Below, piece after piece: positions 22,276 through 34,031 of a stretch of DNA of 64,000 bases. How positions within the stretch are numbered: the stretch's first letter is position 1; every line of letters begins with the position of its first letter. A program made the translations under genes and the position numbers. The stretch is from Meloidogyne chitwoodi (taxonomy: Eukaryota; Nematoda; Chromadorea; Rhabditida; Meloidogynidae), in the NCBI GenBank assembly GCA_015183035.1, contig JACZZP010000001.1:2418001-2482000 (forward strand), given 5' to 3'. Below the pieces are notes generated by a model. It made no database searches. It saw nothing but the letters and a program-made list of their open reading frames with translations, and was not told where the DNA came from.

Positions 22276-24601
22276 TACCAAAATAAATTAATTAAAATTA
22301 AAAATATTAAAATAATTAAAAATAAATATTTTTATTTTTTATTTTTAATTAAATAAATTTTATTTTTAATTACTGTCTATTACAATTAATTTAATTATTT
22401 ATAGAAGAAAACTAAAAAAATAATAATTAATATTTATTTTAATTTTTATAATTTTTTTGTTACTATAAATAAAATATATTTTATAAAATTATTTAAAGTA
22501 AAAATTATTTAAATTTTTCTAAAAAAATTAAAAATAATTTTTGCAAATGGCAACACTTTGAGACAGCTCAACTTACTTCATTTTCTTTTTTTATTTTATT
22601 TGGGGCGCGAACAACAACAAACAACATCTATTACTATAAAAATACACATTTTTGTTGCCTTCCACACGTCCTTCAAAAATAAAATAAAAAAATATTTTTT
22701 TATTTTTGTTCCTCTCAGAAAGCGCAAGGCCGTGGTGGGGGTGGTTGGTGTGGTTCTCCTATTCTTCTTCTTCTCACTGTTCGGCTGTTTTTCAATAACT
22801 TTTTTTTTTCTTCTCTTAATAAACAATTTTCCGTTTCCAATTTCATTTTTTCACCTTTTTCAACACTCAACTTCTAATGGGAATGGAGACATTTAGACGC
22901 AGATACGTTTGAACGCAAGACTATAAAACAGCCAAAATATTACTTTTAAACAATTAAATTTTTTATAAAAATATTTGTAAGATTGTTATCTACATCATGT
23001 AAAAATTTTAGAATTTTTGGTTCATTATAAACCAAGAAAATGTCAAATTTGCAAAAAAAATTTAAAAATTTAGACTTTTTTGTTAGTTTTTTTTTCATAA
23101 CTTTTTTTAAATTAATCCAAAAATTTTAAAATTTTTAAACAAGTTAGCTAAGACTATCTTCCATATAATTACAAAATTTCACAATTTTATTCCCATTTTC
23201 CAAAGATTTATGCGACAAAACGTCTACCTACCTTAATTTTCCCTTTACACCAACACAGATGTTTCTTTTCTTCTTTTCCCACCTTTTTATTTATTCTTCG
23301 TTCTTTTTACACATTTTTGTTCTCATTTTAAGTATTTTTTTGTTTTTGTTTCGTTTTCTTCACCTCATCAATCTTTTCTCTATATTTTTGTTTCTTCCCT
23401 CCCGTTCATTTTGACTGACCATTTTTTAAAAAAATTGAAAAAAAATAAATCGCCCATTTCTTCACACAACAAAAATTGCGCGCGTGCCCATTTAATATAT
23501 TTAAAAAAATACAAAAAAAAATAAAAAAAAATAAAAAATACATTTATTTTTGACTTAAAATGATTTATTATTATTTAAAAATAAAATAATAATTTTTTTA
23601 GATAAGGAACGCCAAAAATAATTTATCACAAAACTTGTCTTTATTTACCCTATTAATAAACATAAAAAATCGCCGTTCATTTTTTGTCTTTTTATTTTAT
23701 GCTTTTCCCCATTTTAATAATATCAAAAATTAATTAATTTTATTTTAATAATTTTTTATTTTTTTTTATAAAAAGAATACACTTTTATTTATTTATTTTA
23801 TAATTATAAATCCCACCCTTAAATATAGAAACATTTAAATATTTTAATTTTTAAATTTAATTTAATTTGTCAGAATTAAAATAATTAATTAATTTAAAAG
23901 GGTCAAATAATTTTAATTTTTTGTAAAAATAAAAAATAAATTTTATTTAATTTTAATTTTAATATTCTCAATATGTACAATAATTAAATACCTAAAAATA
24001 ATTTTTATAAATAAATAATAACACTAATAAAATTAAAAAACATTTTAATTTACCCTTTACATTTAATAAATAAATAGGTAATAAACAAGCATTTTTAGAG
24101 ACAATTTTTATTTATTTTTTTAAATAATTTTAAAATTAATAAATAATTTTTTTTTTTAGCCTATTATTTAGAATTGCATCAGAAAGTATTTTTTAAATTT
24201 ATTTAATTAATTTTTCTCCCGGTTTAAAACAACTCTGCATTTGAATTTTTGATAAAATATTCTAAATTTCTATTAAAATTAAATTATTTCATTCCAAAAA
24301 TTATTTTTTAAAATATTTTCTCTTCTTTATTATTATTTAAAAACAACAAAAACACATTTAAAAAAAAAAAATAAAAATTGGTAATTATTTTTAATCAAAA
24401 ACGTCTGTCTCCGCCTACTTTTGGCTTCTGCCAATACTTCTTTTTTAATAAACAGGCAACTAAATAACTAACTGCTATTACTTTTTATGCCCTCACTTTT
24501 GTCGCTGTCATTTTTAATATTTTTATGCAACAGATTGAGGTATTTTTAAATTATTTATTTATATAAATATACTGTGGAATATTTAATTTCTTTATTCTAA
24601 T
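22276..24601. other. AT-rich region upstream of tra-1, no gene seen
   Basis: Contains a pyrimidine-rich block at 22560-22870 whose open frames are low-complexity. A possible short-ended element lies at about 22893-23228 (TAGACGCAGATACG ... ACAAAACGTCTA). Upstream non-coding exons or enhancers of the downstream gene could lie here, but none can be shown. Confidence 0.45.
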
Positions 24602-24713
24602 TAACGCCCACTCTCTAATAAACGCCCATCTCTCTTAAACGCCCATCTCTCTAATAAACGCCCATCTCTCTAATAAACGCCCACTCTCTAATAAACGCCC
24701 ATCTCTCTATTTG
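24602..24713. repeat. 18-bp minisatellite AACGCCCATCTCTCTAAT
   Basis: Six units of (T)AAACGCCCATCTCTCTAAT, with some reading CCCACTCTCT. It lies about 70 bp before the first acceptor of the TRA-1-like gene, so it may fall in its promoter or 5' leader. Confidence 0.9.
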
Positions 24714-24868
24714 TAAAATTAGGTCGACTATTAGAACCTTTTTACCAAAATTAAAATTTACTAAAAATAAATAATATTTATTAGGAAATCACTTGCTCTT
24801 CTTTCTCTTCCTCTTCTTCTTTCACAAAAACAACAACAGCAAAAACAGTTAAAAAAGTACAACATTTA

Positions 24869-27800
24869 ATGACACAAAATAACAGTATAAATAATAATAA
24901 TAATAATAACTCTATTAATGGTTTGTGCGGAGAAGAAGACAGTAATAATATTAATAAAAATACAGTAAAACAACAACAAAACAATTCAAATAAAATTATT
25001 ATTAATTCGAGAATAAATAATGAAAAAAGGGTAAAATAAATAAATAAAATATAATTTAATTATTTAATAAAGGTAAGAACACCATCTTCTTTAATTTCGG
25101 GTATGTCAAGTACGACAGATGCTAGTATTGGAACTAAAATTACTAGCAGCTCATCTGAAGGTTCTTCTTCCTTTTCCGGTTGGAAATAAAAAATAAATTT
25201 AAAAAGGAAAATATTAAAATTTAATTCGAAACTAGAAATCCAGCAAATTATCGACCTGAATCTATCTATCTCATTACTAGCTTTAGTAAAAAGTCCATTT
25301 TTAAGTGAATTTAAGTACTGTATTTATTAAGTAAAATGAGTCATTTGAGAGCGGCGATTGAGTGCCAAAATAAAGTTGGCGTTCAAATGACCGCTTCCAA
25401 CTGGAATTTTTTAAATTTAATAAATACCGTAATAGTACAAATAATTCTAAAATTAATTTAAATAAACACTAAAATGTACAGTAATATTTTTAAATAAAAA
25501 AATTAAAAAAACAGCAAACGAAAGAATAGCAGCATTTGATCCCGATTTATCAACTATAAGAGCACGTGCAGAAGGTGCAGAATTAGTTAATATTGGAGGA
25601 GGAATATATAATAATATAAATAATACTTCATTACATCCAAATACTCCAATAAATTTTAATAATAATTTTGGAGGAGTTACAACAACTTCAAACAGTACAT
25701 CAACAACTACTTTTCCTCCTCTTTCTCCTGAACAACATCAATTACTTTCGACAATGTTTGGTAGCCCTCCAGCTAGCCAGGCTGCAATTTTACAGCTTTA
25801 TATGACTCTTAGAGGAAATAATAATCCTAATGAACAAAATTTTCAAGGTAAGAAATATTATTTTAAAATTTTAATAAATTTTAAAATTTATTTTTGGTAT
25901 ATTCTTGTTGTCTTTCGATAGAGAATTAAATTTACTATAATTTCTATTTTAAAATAAAATTTTTTACTTTCAGAAAAAGTTTTATAAGCAAAAAGTTGAG
26001 ACTCTAATGAACTCTCATCTTAAGGTTTTCTTTCTTTTAGGAATATTAGAGTCTCAAATTTTTTTGAAATTTTTTTCAAAATTTTTTACAATATATTTAG
26101 CCATATTTATGCTGTTTTTAAATATTTTAAAAATTAAAAAAAAATTAAAAAAAGGTTTATGTTCATCACCCCCCTCAAACAATAATATTTTATTAAATAA
26201 CAACAACAGTCATCAACCTTCCAACAGTAATAATAATAGTATTAATTCCTCTATAACACCAAAACAACAACAAAACAACAAAAGTCCTTCTTCTACAATT
26301 AAATTTTCTCCTCCAAGTATTCCAACAATTGAGGGAAATAATAATTGTTATCCTTTTAATAATAATTTATATCAACAACAACAAATACCCCAACAACAAA
26401 CAATAATACCAACAACAACTAAAACATTCCCTATTCAACAACAACAACAACAACAAAATAATTTGTTTAATTGGCTTAGTTATGCTACTCTTTTTCATCA
26501 ACAACAACAACAAAGGAATTTTGTGTTAGTTTTTTATTTTTTTTTCACATTTAAAAATTTGAAAAAAAATAAAATATAACAAAAATTGTGTTTTATTCAA
26601 AATATTTAAGACTTTTAAGAATTTCTTTGTAATTAATTTTTAAATACTAAAAAATTATAAAAAAAATTTTTGTTCCCTTACCTCTATAAGTAATGGAAGA
26701 GGAACAATTATAAATAAAATTAAAAAAAAAATTTTTTTTTTAATTTTTAAAGTTCATTACAACAAAAAGCCCAACAACAACAACAAAGTCAAAATAATAA
26801 TAATCATCTTAACGGATTAAATTTAAATTTACTTTTACAAATAGCTGCACAACAACAAAATAATAATAATAATTGTTGTATTAATACAGCTTTTAAACCT
26901 ATTAATTTAAATAATAATATTCAATTTCCTTTAAATTTAATTTCTTCTTCTCCAGCAAATTTTTCTACAAATTTTGAACAGAATCAAAGAGGTTAATTTT
27001 TTAATTTATTTAAAATTTTAGAAAATTAGTTTTGAATGTTTTTTAACCACAACTTTTTTTTTCCATTTTTCAAAAATTTTGATTTTTTGGTATTTTGTAT
27101 AAAATTTTCTGCTCTATCCAATGTCCCATAAACACCTAAAATGAACTAACCGTTCCCGTGTTATAATGACTGGCGCCCCGTTCCTCTGTTTTTAAACCCC
27201 TGTCTTTTTTTTTTATCATTTAATAAAAAATAAAAAATATTTTTTGGTTATTCCCACTCTTGTTTGTCAGATTTTGAGAGGAACAGATCCCCATCTAGTT
27301 AATTTTCTGCTAAATTTATTTTATAAATTTAATTTTTTATTTTATTTATAGGAGATATTGACTCTACTAAAATAAATCAAAATAAATCAGTTAAAAGGCG
27401 TTCTTCAATGCATAGTCAAAGTAGTAGTACTACAAATTCAACAAATTGTAAATTTTAAAAAAATTTAAAAATTACAATTAAAAAAAAAATTTTTAAAGCT
27501 CAACAAGGAGGTTATTTATTAAATAATTCTTCTACTTTAACAAATCAACCAATTGAAGAAAATAATTTAATAAATAATAATAATAATATTTTAACACAAC
27601 AAACAACTAAACTTAGACAAAAACATCAAAGAAGAAATGTTGGAACAGAAAAAGATTTAATAAAAACTAGTGGTCGTTTGCCTAAAAAACAACGAAGAAT
27701 GAGGTAATAATTTGAAATTTTAATTTATTTTTTAAAAGAAGAGATGATTTTATTACCGATAATTTTGTTTTTGGAGAAATTAAAGAATGTTCTATTTTGT

Positions 27801-30800
27801 GGAATTTAAATTTTCCTTTTTGGTGACAGGGTATTCAAGGAATACTAAAAAAAAATTTTTTTAACAGAATTCTCATACAAAAATCTTTTGTTTTTAATTA
27901 ATTTCCTAATTCCATTAGAGACTCTAATTTCTAAAAATTAATTAATTAATTTATTTTTTTTAGTGTTGAGACAGATAATTTTAATTCTTCTACCAACACT
28001 TGTACTGACCTTTCTAGCAAAAACATTGTTGACAACACTCAACAAAGTTTAAAAAATAAAATTAAATTAAATACTCTAAAATTAAATAAAATAATTAAAA
28101 TTAAATTTTAGAATATTTTTTTTATTTTTATTTTTAAGCAAATATTGAACAACAACAACAATATTTACCTCCTCCTTTTAATAATTCAATTTCACAACAA
28201 AATAAATTACAAAAAACTCAATTATTTGATCAAAATAATTTAAATAATAATAATTATGATAATAATAATAATTCTGTTTCTCCAAGTGGTTCAGGTTATG
28301 GCTCTTCATCTTCACATGCTGGAACTATAGCCTCTCCAGAGGGAGGAGAATTCCCTCCTAGAAGAACTAATATTTGTTGTGAATGGGATAAATGTAGAGA
28401 AATATTTAATAATGAAGAAACTTTTGTTGAACATGTAAATAATGTACATGTTAGAATGGAACAGGTAAAAGAAGAAAATTAAAAAAAAAAAAAATTTTTT
28501 TTTTTAATATAAAAGGCTCCACATTTTTATTGTCGCTGGTCAAGTTGTAAAAGAGAACAACCTTTTAATGCTCAATATATGTTAGCACAACATGTTAGAA
28601 AACATAGTGGAGAAAAGCCGTATATTTGCGAGGTTTTTTCTCTTTTTTTTTAATATTTTATTTAAATTTTATTTTATTTAAGCATATTGATCCAGATGGT
28701 GTTCGTTGTGTTAAAAGATATAGCAGATTAGAAAATCTTAAAACTCATCAGCGTTCTCATACAGGGGATAGACCTTATCAATGTGCTCATTGTAATAAAG
28801 TAAATTTATTTATTTATTTAAAATAATAATATTATAAATATTATTTTATTAATAATTACCTTATTTTGTGTTTAAAAGGATTGATGTATTGAGTAGAAAG
28901 AGTCGAGACTGGTTCTTCTATTTAATTAAATTTCCGTTCCACCCTAATTAATCAAAAACCTCAATTTATTAAATTTATATATTTTTGCTAAATGAGTTGA
29001 CCCCTATTTTACAATTCTTTCAATTCCTAATTATTACTAATCCTTTTGGTAATAATCGTGATATTTATGCTAAAAATTAGAGTTAGGTTTGAGATTAAAA
29101 TCTTTCATTTGTTAGACCTTTACAAATGCTTCTGACAAAGCCAAACATCAAAATCGAACACATAAAGACGAAAAAGATTATGGATGTCCAGTATTTCAAT
29201 GTTCAAAGCGTTATACAGATCCTTCTTCATTAAGAAAACATGTTTTTCATGAACATGGAGAAACTGTTTGGACATTTGCTAAAGCAAATAAAGAAAGAAA
29301 GAAAGCTAAAGATTATGGAATTATTGGAATTAGGCCTGATGGAACCCCTTATGCGTTACTTTTAAAATAATATATTTTAAAACTTTAAAAAATTTTTTTA
29401 AGTATGCCTTATGGTGCTAGTAGCAGTGATGAGGATCGAGAAGTTGATGTAATTTATTTTAATATTTTTAATATTATTATTTTTTGATAAATTCCTAAGG
29501 GTTATTATTTGAAAATTGGAAGAATATTTATTTATTTTATAATTGATCTAATTTAATTTTGAATTTTTCACCCATAAAACTTTAATTTAATTTCCTTTCG
29601 ATTACACCTTATTTATTTTTATCTCTATTGAAACTCAGATCAGATATACCCCCAAATTCTCCTAATATTGGCTAATTAAATTAAAAATAATCTTTCCTAC
29701 TTTCTCTAATTACCCTATGTGTTCCCTTACCTTTACTAAGTAAAGGAAGGGAACATTAAAGTTAAATATTACTTTTATTTATTAAAAATTAATTTTAAAT
29801 TTTTTAAAGGTTTGTTATACTACTCCTCCACCTGAATCATCAATTAATGAACATCAACATATTTCAAAATTACCAACACTTGCAGAACATAATGAAGATG
29901 ATGAAAATAATAATAACAATTTAATTGAAAGAATTCCACTTTCAAATGAAAGTTCAAATTTATTACAACAAAATCCTGTTAATTCGTCAAATAATTCTCC
30001 AATAAATTCAAATGAATTACAACAACAAAGGCAAAATATTGGAAATAATGTTGAAAATAGTCAATTAACTTTATCTTCAAAATCAATAGGTCAAAATACT
30101 TTAAATTCTTCACAACTTCAAAGACAACATTCATTAGACAGAAAACAACATTTTCAATCTGGGGATTCTTCAATTAAAAATATTGGGGATACTAGTGGTG
30201 GAATTATTCAATCAAAAACAACTACAAAATCACTTCTTTCTGTTGCACCAATGCAACAATATTCTCCACAACAAGGGTTTAATTGGCAGGTAATTACCTA
30301 ATATCCTCAATTACTATATAAAAAATAATATTTTTTAGGACACAGCAAGAATTCATCCAAATTCATCTAATAATTCATCATCCTCTTCACAAAATCGTGC
30401 AACAGCTGCAATTGCCCCTGGTTTAAGACAAGATTATGAAAATGCTAATAATTGGCTTGAATCTAACCAAAATTCTCCTATAAACCAACTCCAACATTTT
30501 AACATTTTAAATACACCAACAAATGAAGTTATAATGCAACAACATCCAGTCAGACAAAAACAAACAAAACATCAAAATGTTTGGTCTTCTGATTCTTTAG
30601 GAACTACATCAGTGGGAATTTCTTCGTTTAATTCTTCTAATGTTTTTCCTCCTTTACAACAACAACAAAAACATTCTTATTTTTATAATAATAGTAAAAA
30701 TACAAGTCAAGGTCATAACGAAGATTTAATAATGTCAACAGTCTATACACCAATATGTCCTAGTCCGGACGTTTCAAAGCAATTATTACAACAACAAACA

Positions 30801-32060
30801 TTTTACCCTTCACAACCTTCAGTAATTAGTCCAATAAATGAAGGTGGTAATACAATGATTTCAAATGTTTCAAATATTATTCCAATTGATGATAGATTAA
30901 AATCAAACAAATGCGAACAAAATAATAATAAAACATTTATTACTAATAATAGAATAATATTAGTTCCAGAAGAGAGTAATAATAACACAAATAATAATAT
31001 TTTACCAGTTTCTGCAGATTATATTGAAAATTCACCTGTTCAACAATATCATCATAATTTTGGTATTTTTTTTAATTTAAAAAAGACAGAATTTTTGTTT
31101 TTTAGGTTATCACCCTAAATTTTGTTATCAAAATCAACCCAATCCTCAAACAGAATCAACTTTATCATTTATTCCTGCAGCATCGTCTTTCTCAGGCTAT
31201 CAACAACATCAACATTGCCATTCACAACAACAACAACACTTTCAACAAAAACAGCAAAAACAGCAAAATAGACAACAAATTTATCATAATAATCAAATGC
31301 TTCCTTCACTTTTATCTCCAGAAACTTCCCCACTACAACCTGTTAGTTATGGTCCTCACCAACATCATCAAAAACAACAAAATTATCAACAACAATATCA
31401 ACAAACTGGACAAAATGACCAATCAAATCCTTCTACAGTTAATACAAACACTCAACATGGACATTATGACGCCTGGCACAATGTCCATCCTTTTGGGCAG
31501 AATTATCAATATAACCAACAACAAACACATCAACAACATAATTTTGTTAAAAACAATGTTTCTAGACTGCAAAACACACAACAAACATTAAATTACAACA
31601 TTTATCAAAACCAACAAAATTATCCCCAACAAAAACATCAACAACAACATTTAGAAGGAAGAGAAATGTTTATCCCAACAGAAACACCTTCTTTATATTC
31701 TCAACAACAACAAACATTTATTTGTTCAAATTATCAACAACAAAAACATCAACAAACATGTAATATTAATATGTCTTTACAACAACAACAACAATTTGAC
31801 CCAATTCATCAACAACAACAAACAATGTCTCATATATCTTTAAATGAACAACAAAGGATGGTAATATTAAAACTTTTTTTTTAATTTAAACAAACATAAA
31901 ATGTTTGTTTAATGTTAATTTTTTTAATTTTTATTTTTAAAAGGTTTGTCAACAATTACCAGCACAACAACAAAATTTACCTTCTATAGAAGATGAGGAG
32001 TTAGATGAAGAAGCTAGCAGTCTTATAAGTGATTTACAAATTAGCAAACAACAGAGATGA
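24869..32060 (+). CDS. tra-1: TRA-1/GLI-family zinc-finger transcription factor
   Basis: Terminal regulator of nematode sexual fate and GLI/Ci orthologue, acting in the nucleus. Seventeen exons join in frame: 24869-25030, 25073-25178, 25515-25847, 26155-26524, 26753-26991, 27352-27447, 27499-27703, 27964-28046, 28139-28464, 28516-28632, 28683-28799, 29116-29354, 29403-29448, 29810-30289, 30339-31062, 31106-31860 and 31944-32060. The product is about 1,504 residues; C. elegans TRA-1A is about 1,110. Five C2H2 fingers occupy about residues 610-770. GLI signatures are [57 protein letters not shown] and [11 protein letters not shown]. Finger 3 has C-x9-C and finger 4 C-x2-C where GLI proteins have C-x4-C. 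Both flanks are very rich in Gln and Asn. An acceptor-like TTAG at 24781 precedes the ATG, so the leader may be trans-spliced or there may be an upstream exon. Internal exon choices 2, 8 and 12 are the least certain. Confidence 0.9.
26671..26706 (+). repeat. Dispersed 36-bp hairpin in a tra-1 intron
   Basis: TGTTCCCTTACCTCTATAAG plus TAATGGAAGAGGAACA inside intron 4 (26525-26752) of the TRA-1-like gene, again bordered by A-run/T-run sequence. Confidence 0.8.
29720..29755 (+). repeat. Dispersed 36-bp hairpin, most symmetric copy
   Basis: TGTTCCCTTACCTTTACTAA followed by GTAAAGGAAGGGAACA, a nearly complete palindrome, in intron 13 (29449-29809) of the TRA-1-like gene. Compensating changes keep the stem although the sequence differs from the other copies. 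Confidence 0.8.
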
Positions 32061-33242
32061 AAATATTTAAAAAAATTTTTTATTTAATTGTTAAGATAAT
32101 TGGCAAATATTTTAAAAAACCAAATTTAAATTTTATTAGTTTATTATCATTCAAGTGAAATATTTGAAAGCTTGGGATATATGCGAAAATGTTTATTTGT
32201 TTGACCTTGAATGTTTGAAAATATAGGACTAAATTGAAGTTTTTTAAAAATACTTTTTGTAAACATAAAGGAATAAGTAGGGAAGTGATGGGATAAAATA
32301 GAGAAGAGTGTCATACAGAATTCCTCCAAATTCAAAATACAAAAATATTTTTTTTAAATATTTGCCAATTAAAATATTAATTTAAAAAAAATTTTATTAA
32401 AAAATGCCATTTTAAATTAACTTTAAAATTAAAAAATTTATTTTAAAAACATTTAATTTTTAAATTATCAAAACTTTTATTTAAATTTAAAAAAATACAA
32501 ATTTTAACAATATAGGTATTCCTTTAATTTTGTAAATAAAATTTAAAAAAATATATATATTTACTTTAAATAAAAATACTCACAATATTTATACACAAAA
32601 AATTTTGTTTTTAAATATGTAAAAGTCGTTGGTCATTTTATTTTATTTTTTTTTCTATTTTTTTATTTTAAAAAATATTGAAAAACCTAAAAATCGTGTT
32701 TATCCGAATTTTCTATATTTTTTAAATTTTAAAGAAATATTAAATTAAAAATTTTAAAATTTCTAAAAATGTCCAACTACAAACTTTTTTCTTAATTTTA
32801 TTTTATCCACGTCGCAAAAACCTTTAAAATCCGGTTTGCGCAGTATTTCACCACGCGTCGAAAAATTATATATTTTTTAACGGGCTATGCTTATTTCTAT
32901 TTTTTTTATTTTTTTTTAAATTTGATTCACTCAAAGTCTATTAAATTGCTAAATTTAATTTTTTTGAAAAATATTTAAAAAAATAAATGTAATTTTTTTC
33001 TTAAATTTTTATTTTATACTTTAATGGACTTTTGTTGTTTTTTATATTTTTTAAATATTTTTATTATTAATTTTAATAATTTTAATTTGAATAAATGTAT
33101 GAGTTTTAAAGAAATTATTTCGTAAAATAAGTTTCTAAGAATATTATAATTATTTTTAATTTCAAAATTATATTTATATTATCGAAAATGGTCAAAAAAC
33201 TTCAAAAAGATTATTTTTTTAATTTTTAACAAATTTTTGTTA
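32061..33242. other. AT-rich intergenic downstream of tra-1
   Basis: Contains the presumed 3' UTR. A loose inverted pair, TTGGCAAATATTTTAAAAA (32100) and AAATATTTGCCAATT (32356), brackets 270 bp with a short minus-strand open frame that I do not consider coding. Nothing else was recognised. Confidence 0.5.
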
Positions 33243-33568
33243 AAAAAAATAAAAACTAACGTATCAGTAAACCATTTATTGTTGCAAATTGAATCAAATA
33301 ATTTTAGAGACTCGTGCATTCGATTCTTAATAGATAAAAATGTTTAAAAAAATTTAAAAAATATTTACTTTAATTTTAAAATTAAATTTTAATGTTTAAA
33401 TTAATAAAATATTCACAAAAAATGTTCCTTCCCGTGCCGGGAATCGAACCCGGGCCGTGTGGGTGAAAACCACAAATCCTAACCACTAGACCACACGGGA
33501 ACACGATAGTTTTATCTAAATAATTCCTTTCACTTAATAAAATAATTTTTTTCTCTCAATTACTGTAG
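33243..33568 (-). pseudogene. Duplicated Go-alpha exon + intron fragment carrying a tRNA
   Basis: This stretch is nearly identical to 41364-41687 within the Go-alpha gene. It contains the complete 65-bp exon encoding [20 protein letters not shown] (33261-33325) with its splice sites. It also contains the whole adjoining intron, including the tRNA-Glu gene, and stops at the intron/exon border (ACTGTAG). No other Go-alpha exon is nearby, so the exon copy is dead. Differences are a handful of substitutions and small A/T indels, so the copy is recent or has been gene-converted. Confidence 0.92.
33429..33500 (-). tRNA. tRNA-Glu (anticodon TTC), duplicate copy
   Basis: On the minus strand the acceptor arm TCCCGTG pairs with CACGGGA. 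The D arm contains GGTCTAGTGGTTAGGAT, the anticodon stem TGTGG/CCACA encloses loop TTTTCAC (anticodon TTC), and the T arm is CCGGG TTCGATT CCCGG. All stems are intact, the length is 72 with discriminator, and box A and box B sequences are canonical. It is identical in sequence to the copy at 41548-41619. Confidence 0.95.
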
Positions 33569-34031
33569 GTTCAAAATTGATACATATTTTTATTTTTAAA
33601 ATACCCAATTAATTTTTAATGATTGATTGGGTTTTTATAACAAACAAAATTAATATCTAAACAATCCTTCTAAAATTGATAAAATTAAATTTTTGATCAA
33701 GAAAATTTGTCCAATTTACTAACATTAATTTTAGAATGTTCTCTATTTAAGCAAGTAAATTAACAATAAATTCAGTTTCATAATATACTTAAAAATATTT
33801 TATTTTTTAAAGAAAATAAAATATTCTTCTAATTAAAATTTTATCAAATAAATTTTTTAATATATACATACTAATGAAATAACTTTGTAAAATAATATAG
33901 CTGGTTACTTGAATATTTACGTAGTAAATAAATAATAAAATGACAGAAAGTAATCATAGGTTTTTTAAATAAAGAAAAAAAGAGGGTTTAAAAATATATG
34001 TCCTCTTTGATATAATCTAACTATATTTGGA
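33569..34031. other. Intergenic, 3' side of CAAX gene
   Basis: AT-rich sequence after the duplicated segment; presumed 3' UTR of the minus-strand gene at its right edge. No other feature was seen. Confidence 0.4.

Noticed and set aside
22558..22896. Open frame of 112 codons with hydrophobic stretches
   Set aside because: Low-complexity Phe/Leu-rich translation of pyrimidine-rich DNA, also open on the opposite strand; no conserved features.
24602..24713. CRISPR-like regularly spaced repeat
   Set aside because: Units are contiguous with no unique spacers, in a eukaryotic genome. It is a minisatellite.
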